A stretch of DNA of 64,000 nucleotides from UBA7957 sp965224675 (GTDB taxonomy: Bacteria > Pseudomonadota > Gammaproteobacteria > Granulosicoccales > Granulosicoccaceae). The stretch spans positions 2,790,001 through 2,854,000 of the forward strand of contig CBDDAA010000004.1 in the NCBI GenBank assembly GCA_965224675.1. The letters run 5' to 3'. The position numbers and the translations under genes were made by a program. Of the stretch, positions 18,277 to 27,100 are shown piece by piece; position 1 is the first letter of the stretch, and the number at the start of each line of letters is the position of its first letter. Under the pieces are notes generated by a model, which had not been told where the DNA came from, ran no database searches, and saw only the letters and a program-made list of their open reading frames with translations.

Positions 18277-18810
18277 TCACATTGTCACCTCCATCAGCCT
18301 GAGCAATGACGTTTTCCAAAATTGCTTCTGCGGTATCACATCACTTTGAGATATTAATTTCGAGTGTTCCACCGCTACAACGCACTTATCCTCACTTTTT
18401 TCGGTTATCCAAACTGCAACGTTTGTCTTATCTGGCCATGTGATACGGGCGGATTTAGGTGCACTCGAAGTGCGAATAATTATTCTCTCCCTAAGCCATA
18501 GAAGCCTTTTCTGCTCCTCAGTAAAGAATGTATGAACTTTGGCAGCACTGACAGGTATCGTTTTGCTCGCACTCGCACTAAAAGTACTATCACTGCGTTC
18601 ATGGAGCAAACGCTTACCGCTCAACTGCTCGTAGCCAACAGCAATTGTCTGTGACCACCACCCACCTGCACTGTGCATTGATTCTACAAGTCTGGCTAAT
18701 TCTTTGTGCGTTAACGCCTTGGCGCCATCCTCATCTAAAAGGTTGCACCATTCTAACCAGTTCCGGCCGGTTTTGGTTTTTAACGCCTCATCACTACAGG
18801 GAGGTTTCAT
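18277..18810 (-). CDS. DUF4287-like / SRPBCC-like domain protein
   Basis: The 177-aa protein starts with TGRNWLEWCNLLDEDGA and continues with THKELARLV..GGWWSQTIAVGYEQL, the pattern of DUF4287-type proteins. A C-terminal half (about 85-177) with strand-rich sequence resembles an AHSA1/SRPBCC-type fold. There is no signal peptide. Its ATG overlaps the stop of the DUF1801 gene (ATGA, bases 18807-18810), so the two are translationally coupled. DUF1801, VOC and such proteins often occur together, but no function is established. Confidence 0.65.
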   Translation of the reverse strand: MKPPCSDEALKTKTGRNWLEWCNLLDEDGAKALTHKELARLVESMHSAGGWWSQTIAVGYEQLSGKRLLHERSDSTFSASASKTIPVSAAKVHTFFTEEQKRLLWLRERIIIRTSSAPKSARITWPDKTNVAVWITEKSEDKCVVAVEHSKLISQSDVIPQKQFWKTSLLRLMEVTM

Positions 18811-19220
18811 GAAGTCTGCGATGAGAAGGCATATTGGCGGACGATGATTTCACGCAGAACCTCAATATCAACATCCCCCAGTTTGTTGATATAAAGACAC
18901 GCAACCGATTTTTTGTGTTTACCCAGCTTGGCATAGAGTCCCTTAGCGCCTTTGAATTTGTCGCCGACATAGAAGGTCATACTCGCCTTGCGCGGTGAAA
19001 AGCAGGCCGCCGGCATATCACCCTCTCGCCCACTCTCATAGACATAATGCTGTGAGCCGAAACCGATGATTGACGGCCCCCACATAACCGGAGGCAGATC
19101 GGTTATATCCTTGTATATCTGCAGGACATTCAGCGTATCAGTCAGCCGCCGGGTATTCTCGATCGCCGCGATGAATTGATCAACAGAGGCAGAGGTAGGT
19201 TTGGTCTTATTCTCGGACAT
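18807..19220 (-). CDS. DUF1801 domain-containing protein
   Basis: The 137-aa protein has the DUF1801 (YdhG-like) pattern: VDQFIAAI.., the core MWGPSIIGFGSQHYVYESGREGDMP, and FSPRKASMTFYV followed by GKHKKSVACLYINKLGDVD. The family is common in small accessory operons and has no agreed function. The start is taken at ATG 19220, preceded by GGAG at 6 bases; the longer TTG start at 19232 would bury that site. The gene lies 21 bases downstream of the VOC gene and overlaps the next gene by four bases, giving a three-gene operon. Confidence 0.88.
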   Translation of the reverse strand: MSENKTKPTSASVDQFIAAIENTRRLTDTLNVLQIYKDITDLPPVMWGPSIIGFGSQHYVYESGREGDMPAACFSPRKASMTFYVGDKFKGAKGLYAKLGKHKKSVACLYINKLGDVDIEVLREIIVRQYAFSSQTS

Positions 19221-19241
19221 CTCTATCTCCAAGCACAGCGA

Positions 19242-19652
19242 TTACGACTCGGCCCATGGGTCATAGGTTCCAAAGTTCCATAAATGGCCTTCCGGATCCC
19301 GACAAGAGTATAAGCGCCCGCCGTAATCTTGATCTTCTGGCGGCATCACTATTTCTGCCCCGGCGCTCATCGCCCGACGGCAATGGGCATCGACGTCATC
19401 TATTATGATATAAGGACTCTGCGTTCCAACCCCGCCAACCGCTTGCGGTGTTTTTTGCAGCTGATCAAAAGGCGTATCTCTGGCTGAACTAAGCATAATC
19501 ATACCCCCGTTTAATGTCAGCTGAGCATGTTCAATGACTTGCGCCTTGCCGGGTACCAGCAATCGTTTCTCAAATCCGAAGGCCCGGCAAAGCCATTCGA
19601 TAGCCGCTGCAGCATCTTCGTATTTCAGTGTGGGAATAATGCGATTTGACAT
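19242..19652 (-). CDS. VOC family protein (glyoxalase/bleomycin resistance-like)
   Basis: The 136-aa protein starts MSNRIIPTLKYEDAAAAIEWLCRAFGF, the classic beta-alpha opening of the vicinal-oxygen-chelate fold. It continues through HAQLTLNGGMIML and the C-terminal GGRLYSCRDPEGHLWNFGTY, where the late Glu is a usual metal ligand. The substrate cannot be named; this PhnB-like subgroup is broad. The ATG at 19652 is preceded by GGGGGAG, whereas the longer frame to 19751 has no such site. The 5' end and leader of this gene are duplicated at 21390-21553. Confidence 0.9.
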   Translation of the reverse strand: MSNRIIPTLKYEDAAAAIEWLCRAFGFEKRLLVPGKAQVIEHAQLTLNGGMIMLSSARDTPFDQLQKTPQAVGGVGTQSPYIIIDDVDAHCRRAMSAGAEIVMPPEDQDYGGRLYSCRDPEGHLWNFGTYDPWAES

Positions 19653-19727
19653 ATATTTTCTCCCCCGGAAAGTGGTAATGATATCTTCAAATACCCATTG
19701 AGTATATAAGTGCCTGTCCCAAATGCA
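19564..19727. repeat. Direct repeat copy A: VOC gene 5' end plus leader (164 bp)
   Basis: This segment matches 21390-21553 without gaps, with about 15 differences in 164 bp (roughly 91% identity). It contains the first 30 codons of the VOC gene and about 75 bp of upstream sequence. Copy B lies beyond the toxin-antitoxin pair and the MITE. Confidence 0.9.
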
Positions 19728-20411
19728 GCCATCGAATTCGCTACGGAGCAATCAGGAAAGGAATACAAACGTTTTAAGGATTAATGACTTTATAAACTAC
19801 AACGAATTTAAAGGCAGTTTGGAGTATTGGGTTAGTCTTCTTCATACACAGCACAAACAGTAATACCCGGTGTATACAGAGTAAATCACCTCAGCTCTGT
19901 ATAATTTGCGCAATCCCTGTGCTAACTATCCGATTGTTTGACCGACAGGTACACACCATTAACAACCGTGATTTGATACCTGTCTCAGTCGCTGACTGAG
20001 CCAGGCTGTAGACATTGGACTTGGGGAATTGCAGCAATTATGTCAGTGAGATAAGCACAACTTTGGATCTTGAGGAGATGCCTCAAATGCACTGACATTC
20101 GTTGGATAACATCGGCATTCCCTAGCCGTTTAATGATTTCGACATCACCAGATGTTTCATTATGGGCCACTTCTCAAACAGAATGAAAACCAACGTTCAT
20201 GATGCTTCTTTGGCTCTAATCAGATCAATATGTTGACACACCTCGACCGAATTCCGGGACAGTTTAATAAATGTCCGCTTCGGGTACCAACCCACCTGTA
20301 AACTTTCTTTGACACTCTTGAACCAAATACTATTTTTCTGTTCAATATGTACTTTATTCGCTACACTAAGCTAGATAATCTAGATTTTTTTTATTTATGG
20401 GAGGAGCACAA
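19728..20411. other. Intergenic region upstream of the toxin-antitoxin pair
   Basis: About 680 bp contain no convincing gene. A 61-codon minus-strand frame at 19985-20170 shows no recognisable motif. Just before the antitoxin, an A+T-rich stretch (about 20340-20395) with overlapping TCTAGA-like palindromes may be the autoregulated operator-promoter usual for Phd/VapB-type modules. Confidence 0.35.
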
Positions 20412-20651
20412 ATGAATTGGAAACTGGCAGAGGCAAAAAATAGGTTTAGTGAGGTTGTAAATCTTGCTCTTACACAAGAACCACAACGTGTCACTAAACG
20501 AGATGAAGCAGTCATTGTTTTATCAGAAGTAGAATACCAGCGCTTACTCGGAGATAAACCCAGTTTTATCGATTATATTAGTTCCGCCCCTTCTCTAGAA
20601 GGGGTGAATACATCACGTGATGGTTCACCTATGAGGGCTGTTGACCTGTGA
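20412..20651 (+). CDS. Phd/YefM-family antitoxin
   Basis: The 79-aa protein begins WKLAEAKNRFSEVVNLAL and continues with PQRVTKRDEAVIVLSEVEYQRL, the N-terminal DNA-binding and dimerisation half of Phd/YefM antitoxins. The C-terminal tail, used in this family to cap the toxin, is short and acidic/Ser-rich. The ATG at 20412 is preceded by GGGAGGAG; the upstream ATG at 20397 would contain that ribosome site. The antitoxin stop overlaps the toxin GTG start by four bases, the usual arrangement for coupled synthesis. Such antitoxins normally repress their own promoter together with the toxin. Confidence 0.9.
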   Translation: MNWKLAEAKNRFSEVVNLALTQEPQRVTKRDEAVIVLSEVEYQRLLGDKPSFIDYISSAPSLEGVNTSRDGSPMRAVDL

Positions 20652-21067
20652 AAGTACTCCTTGATACATGTGTACTTTCAGAACTCCAACGTGCTGGAGG
20701 AAGTGACGTTGTACGCAATGCGGTAAGTGAATTTTCCGATGAAGAGCTCTTCTTGAGTGTGGTATCTATCGGCGAAATTGCGAAAGGCATTGCCTTGCTA
20801 GATGATAGCATTCGTAAACGTAACCTACGATCATGGTTGCATGGATTAGAACGTGACTACAATAGCAAAATCCTTGATATTGATTCTGCAACCACACATA
20901 TATGGGGAGAACTAACAGCCAGTGCCCAGAAGAAAGGTAGGCAGGTTGCAGCAGGTGATGGTTTAATTGCAGCAACAGCAATATGTCATGGATTGCATGT
21001 TATGACTCGTAATATCTCTGATTTTGAGCCAACAAACGTACTACTACTGAACCCTTGGGAGTCATAA
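20648..21067 (+). CDS. PIN-domain toxin (VapC/FitB-like ribonuclease)
   Basis: The 139-aa protein has all the PIN-domain acidic residues: D6 (LLDTCVLSEL), E43 (IGEIAKG), D104 (AAGDGLIAAT) and D125 (RNISDFE). These bind the divalent metals used for RNA cleavage in VapC-type toxins, which usually cut specific tRNAs or rRNA. The start is GTG at 20648, overlapping the antitoxin stop. The pair of a Phd/YefM antitoxin with a PIN toxin is a common mixed type II module. It sits between two copies of a 164-bp duplication, which suggests acquisition or local rearrangement. Confidence 0.92.
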   Translation: MKVLLDTCVLSELQRAGGSDVVRNAVSEFSDEELFLSVVSIGEIAKGIALLDDSIRKRNLRSWLHGLERDYNSKILDIDSATTHIWGELTASAQKKGRQVAAGDGLIAATAICHGLHVMTRNISDFEPTNVLLLNPWES

Positions 21068-21141
21068 CAGTTGGCATTGTCATTCACTTTAGTTTGCCAC
21101 ATGGTTTAGAATTAACTATAAAAATAGCTCAGTAGAACTAG

Positions 21142-21382
21142 TGTAGTGTCCTAGTCTAATAGACTATTAAGAAAGCTAGTAAAAGTGCCAGGCAATGGTT
21201 GCTCCATTTTCAAGGGCTGTAACATAGCAATCGTGCTTTTAATAGCTTCCCGAAGGGCGAACCGAGACAATCCATCTGCGTGTTGCGCCCTCTTGAGGTA
21301 GAGTGACTACCCCGGTGAGGACGCGCCTGGCAGCTGAACTGTCTCGGTTCGTCTTAATAGACTATTAGACTAAGACACTACA
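21142..21382. mobile_element. Non-autonomous structured element (MITE), 241 bp, copy 1
   Basis: Terminal inverted repeats of 30 bp (left starts TGTAGTGTCCTAGTCTAATA; right is its complement with two differences) enclose two internal stems: 21173-21188 with 21233-21248 (13 of 16 pairs), and 21258-21269 with 21340-21351 (12 of 12). There is no open frame. Loop 1 contains AATGGTTG, TTTTCAAG and GCTGTAAC, and the region between the stems contains CCCGAAGGGCGA. Both are shared in sequence or form with the element at 28645-28914, although the stems differ. It abuts a truncated VOC gene copy. Confidence 0.82.
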
Positions 21383-21387
21383 TAGAT

Positions 21388-21478
21388 AGCGTTTCTAAAA
21401 TCCGAAGGTCTTGCAAAGCCATTCGATAGCCGTTGCGGCACCTTCATATTTCAGTGTGGGAATAATGCGATTTGACAT
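21388..21478 (-). pseudogene. Truncated VOC gene copy (first 30 codons)
   Basis: From ATG 21478 the frame reads MSNRIIPTLKYEGAATAIEW, then LCKTFGF and a TAG stop, exactly where the similarity to the intact VOC gene (19242-19652) ends and the MITE end begins a few bases later. The remaining hundred codons are missing. The ribosome site and leader are still present. It is the coding part of repeat copy B. Confidence 0.85.
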
Positions 21479-21553
21479 ATATTTTCTCCCCTGGAAAGTG
21501 GTGATGAGATCTTCAAATACCTATTGAGTATTTAAGTGTCTGTCCCAGATGCA
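21390..21553. repeat. Direct repeat copy B: VOC gene 5' end plus leader (164 bp)
   Basis: Gap-free match to 19564-19727 at about 91% identity. The copy ends 6 bases before the stop of the downstream GNAT gene and 8 bases after the MITE end. Together with copy A it brackets about 1.66 kb holding the toxin-antitoxin genes and the MITE. Confidence 0.9.
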
Positions 21554-21558
21554 CTCAA

Positions 21559-22029
21559 TTAAACCGGACTCACCCTCTTTCTCATGACAATGTAGGTCGG
21601 TCGAGCATAATCCATATGCGCAACCGTTCTTGTCTTTTTGAAGCCCAGTTTCGTGAATATAGCATGATTTTCGACTAACTCTATTCGCGTCTCCAGCTCA
21701 AGGAACGGCAAATCCAAAACACGTGCGCGTTCTTGTGCAAGTGCGATCAATTGTCGGGCAAAGCCCTTTCCCCGTTGTTCTTCTGCAACAGCAACTTTGC
21801 CTATATAGAGTGATTCCGCCTTCAATTTCAGGAGCATGCAGGCTTGAGGTGGATCGCCAATTGACCAGACTTCACCGCTTTTGCATTGTTCAGCGATATC
21901 ATCTATACGCAGTTTATGCACTGAAGATGGCGGATCAATCCGCGTATCCATATAGGCGAAGCTGTTGCGGATCAAATCAAGTATTTGAGGAAGCATTGCA
22001 TCGGTTGATAAGTGCCGGACAGGAATCAT
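21559..22029 (-). CDS. GNAT family N-acetyltransferase
   Basis: The 156-aa protein has the acetyl-CoA binding motif A, LYIGKVAVAEEQRGKGFARQLIALAQERA (about 77-105), with the R-G-K-G-x-A loop, and motif B, HAIFTKLGFKKT. It is a stand-alone cytoplasmic acetyltransferase whose acceptor is unknown. Its stop is six bases from repeat copy B, so the duplication and MITE lie directly downstream. Confidence 0.9.
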   Translation of the reverse strand: MIPVRHLSTDAMLPQILDLIRNSFAYMDTRIDPPSSVHKLRIDDIAEQCKSGEVWSIGDPPQACMLLKLKAESLYIGKVAVAEEQRGKGFARQLIALAQERARVLDLPFLELETRIELVENHAIFTKLGFKKTRTVAHMDYARPTYIVMRKRVSPV

Positions 22030-22246
22030 AATCGCTTGTGCTTTTCGCCAATCATCAAATAAATTTCATTCTCGGGTAAATGGCTAGGGAATCTCCGATT
22101 AAGTCCGGTCGAATTTCCTGAGAGAAAAAATTAGTCAGTTTTTTACTAGGAAATCTAGTAATTGTCATTCTATTGGTCTATTTTATAATGGAAAACTGGC
22201 GAATTTTAACCTCAGGAGAACGACTGATGGCTTGATCGGGGGTTCC

Positions 22247-23446
22247 CTAGCAGTGGGTATAAATCAACGGAACCTGCATCTCTTCCTGAGAAAGCCCGCC
22301 GTGATGACCGCGCAACTGTGGCATTTTTTCCCCAGGCAGTGGGTCAAACATAACCGTGTGTTCGTGCATTAACAGCAAAACATCGCCCAGGCGGTTAAGC
22401 AGCTCTGGATGATTCTCTCCTGGACCGAGAAAACCCGCATGTACAAAATCCTCTGATCCTACAACAGTGGCAATATTCTGCAGTTGTTGCTGGGCGGTGT
22501 ATAAAAAATCTTCTCGCAGACCATTTTTTAAATGTGCAATTGCAAGTCTGGGTTCACCTGTCAACGGCATTTGCAGCATCTTGGCCAACTGCGGAAAATC
22601 GTTCGACAAAACATACTGATTTTCATCCGGACAATCGGTAAAACCGTGGTCAGCACATACAATCAGATCGACATTTTCACCACTTAGTTTTTCGGCTAAA
22701 ACACGTACTTTATTGTCCAGAAACGCCAGATGTTGGTCCGATTCACGGCTATTCAAACCATAGCGATGGGTTATATGATCATACTCAGACCAGTAGACAT
22801 AAACATATCCCTCATCAGATAGCTCGGAAACGGCTTGCGCCGTTTGATCAATCAATTGATCAAACGTCTCATACGCCAATACCGATGAAGTACCTTTAAA
22901 GTCGGTACTGAATCGTGAAAAGGCAATTTTTTTCGGTGCAACCTGCCAACACGGCACCCCCAGTTTTGTCGATATAGCATCCACCGCGCTGAGAAGCTTG
23001 GGCGTAATAGCGCCCGATGCGAGCGATAAGTAGCCGGTGCGCGTAACAAAGGGCAATATGGCACAAACACTCGACAGCTCCCGATACCAACTGAACCAGC
23101 CTGTAAACCCATGGCGGGCGGGCGGCTCCCCGGTCAGGTACACAGGTATGGCCGCAGCTGTTGCCGAGGGTACAACCGAGGTGAGAGAACCCAGACAATG
23201 TGCATTGAGAAACCCGCCGCTGGCTTTTTCCTTTAAATGATGCAGGCCCAGACCGTCTATCACCAGCAACACCTGCTTTTTACCCAGTTTGCTTGCAGGG
23301 AGTAAGGTACTTTGTAACGCTGACGAGGGCACATCGTGAGCAGCCATTATTGATGCCATCAAATTTACGATGCTGCCGCCCGCATAATCAGGCAGGCAGG
23401 CGCCAGGGGGGAGTGTAATCTTGCTATCACGCAGGGGTTGAGTCAT
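22247..23446 (-). CDS. Alkaline-phosphatase-superfamily protein (nucleotide pyrophosphatase/phosphodiesterase-like)
   Basis: The 399-aa protein has the metal-site pattern of type I phosphodiesterases: the first Asp in QVLLVIDGLGLHHL, the nucleophile region SVVPSATAAAIPVYLTGEPPARHG, the ligand segment YWSEYDHITHRYG, and CADHGFTD, plus a late GHHGG. No signal peptide is seen, so a cytoplasmic location is likely. The family hydrolyses phosphodiesters or pyrophosphates of nucleotides or lipids; the substrate here is unknown. It lies 77 bases downstream of argO on the same strand and may share its transcript. Confidence 0.85.
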   Translation of the reverse strand: MTQPLRDSKITLPPGACLPDYAGGSIVNLMASIMAAHDVPSSALQSTLLPASKLGKKQVLLVIDGLGLHHLKEKASGGFLNAHCLGSLTSVVPSATAAAIPVYLTGEPPARHGFTGWFSWYRELSSVCAILPFVTRTGYLSLASGAITPKLLSAVDAISTKLGVPCWQVAPKKIAFSRFSTDFKGTSSVLAYETFDQLIDQTAQAVSELSDEGYVYVYWSEYDHITHRYGLNSRESDQHLAFLDNKVRVLAEKLSGENVDLIVCADHGFTDCPDENQYVLSNDFPQLAKMLQMPLTGEPRLAIAHLKNGLREDFLYTAQQQLQNIATVVGSEDFVHAGFLGPGENHPELLNRLGDVLLLMHEHTVMFDPLPGEKMPQLRGHHGGLSQEEMQVPLIYTHC

Positions 23447-23523
23447 GGATTGACGATATCTTAAGTTGATCTCAGTATCAACTCAGGCAGACTAATCGAT
23501 TGATTTGCAGGCTTTGCGAATGA

Positions 23524-24132
23524 TCAACTCCCCCGAATCAGGCTAACCGCAATCACCCACATCGTGATACCGACCAGAATATCCAATCGGCGCCAGTGTT
23601 TTTCATCCGTCAGGTAAGGTGCGAGAATACGCCCTGCCAATGCCAGACTCATAAACCAGATAAGCGAGGCCGTGCTGGCACCGGCGGCAAAATAAATGGG
23701 CTGATTGCCCGGCAACTGACCGCCTACACTACCGACCAGCACAACCGTATCCAGATAAACATGCGGATTAAGCAGACTGATCGCAAGTGTAGTACTGATA
23801 ACAGCAGCTGCAGACAACTGTTTCCCCACCCCCGTTTCCAGGTGGCCCGGGGAAAGTGCCCGTTTGAAAGCCATTAACCCGTAGGCAAACAGAAAAGCAG
23901 CACCACCCCAAGTCGCAAAAATCAGAAACTGCGGGTTGCTCTTGATTAATGAACCCAGCCCCAAAACACCCGCGAAAATCAACAGGGCATCCAGCAGGCT
24001 GCACACAGCCGCAATCAACAGTGCGTAGTTACCATTAAGCGATTGAGTAAGCAAATAGGCATTTTGGGAACCTATCGCAATAATCAAACTGGCACCTATG
24101 CCCATGCCTTTAACAAATGGAAGCCACCACAT
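23524..24132 (-). CDS. argO: LysE/ArgO-family amino-acid exporter
   Basis: The 202-aa inner-membrane protein has about six hydrophobic segments and the LysE/ArgO signature: GASLIIAIGSQNAYLLTQ near the N-terminus, then the conserved TTLAISLLNPHVYLDTVVLVG (about 115-135) with the N-P-x-x-Y/D motif. ArgO exports arginine (and the toxic analogue canavanine), LysE lysine and arginine; the sequence fits ArgO better, but the substrate is inferred. AAGGAATTAATAAGGC precedes the ATG. It lies 42 bases downstream of the Calx-beta autotransporter gene. No ArgP/LysG regulator gene is adjacent. Confidence 0.85.
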   Translation of the reverse strand: MWWLPFVKGMGIGASLIIAIGSQNAYLLTQSLNGNYALLIAAVCSLLDALLIFAGVLGLGSLIKSNPQFLIFATWGGAAFLFAYGLMAFKRALSPGHLETGVGKQLSAAAVISTTLAISLLNPHVYLDTVVLVGSVGGQLPGNQPIYFAAGASTASLIWFMSLALAGRILAPYLTDEKHWRRLDILVGITMWVIAVSLIRGS

Positions 24133-24174
24133 GCCTTATTAATTCCTTAAAAATTACGCGTGGCTGTGTAGCCG

Positions 24175-27100
24175 TCAAAACTCAAACCGCAAGCCGCCTT
24201 TAAGCCAGTGTTGGCTCACCCGATCCTGACCTATTCGAGTCTCATAAAACAGATAGCCGGATTTTCCATTTTTGAAAATCGCTGAAAAGCCGGTTCCAAG
24301 ATTTAGATAATCGGTATCAATACTTTCACTTTCAAGTTCAAATACACTGGCCGACGGGTCATGAATAAAACCCGCTTGCAAGGTGCGATCTTTGTCGTTC
24401 AATCGATGCTCAAGTTCAAGGCGCAATTGCGGGATAAATACACCCCTTTCAGTGTTGAGTGTTTTCGACAGCTGACCACCAAGAACCAGCACAGTGGATT
24501 CAAGTGTCTGCGATTCTATGGATAAAACAGAACCTATTCCAGCGGCATCTGGATCACTGGCTTTTTCATTATAATCATCCACCTTGGCTTGTGTATAGGC
24601 GAGTCGCCCATAAGGGCCAAACTGCCAATCGTCTCTTTGATAGTCAAGCCCACTACCGATACTGATAGAAAGTTCAGTCGCCGATGGCTTGCTCTTGGCA
24701 AACTGATCGGCCTGGCCTGCCAGGTTAATACGGCGTTTGACTTCAAAGTCATTCGTGCCATAAGTTACTATCGCGTCAAAGTAAGCATCATCTTGTTCAT
24801 ACCATGTCATAAACGCTGAAATACTGGTACCACTTAATGAAATACTGCCTTGCTCTGTTGAGAAATCACCATCATAGGAAACCAGACCCAGCGCTGCGCC
24901 CAATACAAGGTTGTCATTCAAGCGATAATCCGCCCCCAGAGTCAGCCCTTGCGAACTAAAATCCAAGCCTTTTTCTACTTCGGTTTTATCAAGTTCACCC
25001 ACCGAAAAGGAGCCGTTGACAAAAACACCGAGGCGACTGAAATTATCTTCATCACCGGCGGCACCCCCCATTAATTCGTCGGCGATAACTTCACTGACCA
25101 ATCCAGGGATGATCTGGCCGTGAATATTCATGTTTAATGCCGCCAGATCAAGTCCCTGACTGCCCACCCGAATGGCATTAATACGGGTCTGGACGTTAGT
25201 CACCTGTATATCCGCCGTATCAATACTTGCCGTGCCGATGGCAAAAATCTCCTCTGGTGCAAGCCTGTCAAGCCCTGCACTAACGACAGCTGCAGGACCA
25301 GCCTGTAATGTATTACAGCTATCGAGTAAGTCCTGCTGCTCAGCAGTCAGCGCATTGGCTTGTGCCTGCAATGCACTGCAAGCCGAATCCAGGGCAATGC
25401 CGACTCTTCGTTGATTCTCTGTAAGTTCAGGGCTACCTTGAAAACCGGCGTTAACCGTAAACTTTATGCTATCAGGTGGGTCATCTTCTGCCCTGAACTG
25501 CGGCAATTGCCCAGCCGAGGTGTTCACTTTCGCAGTGACCGTAATCACACCCGCCGTCAGGATTTCTAGTTGATTGGATGCCTCACCGATATCGCTGGCT
25601 GAGGTACTGGCCCCTTGCATTAGCCGCCCGGCATCTGCAGGGCTGACTGTCCAGTCAACCACAAGGCCCGGCGCGATTTGCTCACGATTCTTAACCAGGA
25701 GCACAAAGGGTTCGAGAACATTACCCGGAAAACCCGATTGCTGATTACCAGAGATAATATCCAGTACGATTTCCAGATCTTCAGGCTGCTCGTCACGAAT
25801 GCTGATCACGGCGGTTGATGGTGACTGTAATGTTGCACCACCTGCCGGTGAGCTTAGGCTGACGGTCAGACGTTCCTCATCTTCATTGAGTGGATTGGCA
25901 AGGATGCTCAGTTCAATGGATTTAGCGCTTGAATCACCCGCTTGCCAATTCAAAACACCGGATAATTGTGGCGCACTGAAATCCTCTTCCACAACCGCCG
26001 AATCACCATCGGCGCCAATAGTGTATTGTACAGAGACATCCCCATCTGACCCACCCTGGCGCAGAACGGACAAAGTTAATAACCCGCTACCGTCTATAAC
26101 GCTCAGATTTGCATTTTCAAAACTCAAGCCGCCGAACTTAGGCACGGTTGTATTTTCGATAATCAGCGTAGATTTTGAAGGGTTGCCAATGTTCGCACCA
26201 CCGCTGACGTCACTGAGGATCAGGGAAACGGATTCCTCCTGTTCAACGATATCATCTTGTGCAACTTTCATTGCCACGGATTTCTCCCCCGATTCGCCAG
26301 CCTTCCAGCGGACCACGGTATCAATCGGTGAATAATCCGTATTTACAGTGGCGGTATCCGCATCACCGCCACTTTTTAGACGCACAGACACCTCGCCGTC
26401 TGAACCACCCGAGCGAACCAGTATTATCGATGCCGAACCGGCATCTTCTGCGATATTAGTCTGCTCCGACTTAAAGGCCACGCTACCTGATCGAGTCACA
26501 TCTTTAATCGTCAATCGGGTTGTATTTTTATCACCCAGTTTGGCACCTTTTGGATTTTCAAGTGTAAGCGTCAGTTGCTCATCGCCCTCCTTTACGCCAT
26601 CCGTTTTCAATTGAACATCAATCTTCTTTACCGAATCATCTCCATCCGCCCAATTCAATGTCTTGCCACCGTCTATCTGGTAGTCATTGCCAGTAGCCGA
26701 ATCACTGTCTGCACCCACCCGATAGCTGATACTTGCCTCGCCATCTTTTCCGCTAGTACGCTCGACTTCGATACTGACCGTCTTGCCCTCATCACCTGTG
26801 ACACTGGTGGATTTAAAGCCCAGGCTGCCGCTGAGACGTGTACTGTCTTTTATCTTCACTACAACGGCTTTTGGGTTTTTCAACACAGCGCCACCCTTGG
26901 GGTTTTCGAGCAGCAAAGTAAAATCCTCATCGCCCTCCCTGTTTGCATCATTTTTAAGCACGACCTTAATGGTTTTTATCGATGTATCGCCAACATTCCA
27001 GTTAAGCGTCTTATTGCTTTCCAATTGATAATCATCTGCCTTTGCATTACCACTGTCTTTGTCAACCTTGTAGCTGACACTCACCTTACCATCACTGCCA

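Noticed and set aside
19985..20170. A 61-codon minus-strand frame between the VOC gene and the antitoxin
   Set aside because: No ribosome site, motif or neighbour relation; it sits in the toxin-antitoxin upstream region.
17725..22029. A gene-cassette (integron) array: GNAT, DUF1801, VOC and toxin-antitoxin genes in a row
   Set aside because: Genes lie on both strands in small operons, no attC-like sites with the usual end boxes were found, and there is no integrase; the hairpin element is a MITE, not attC.
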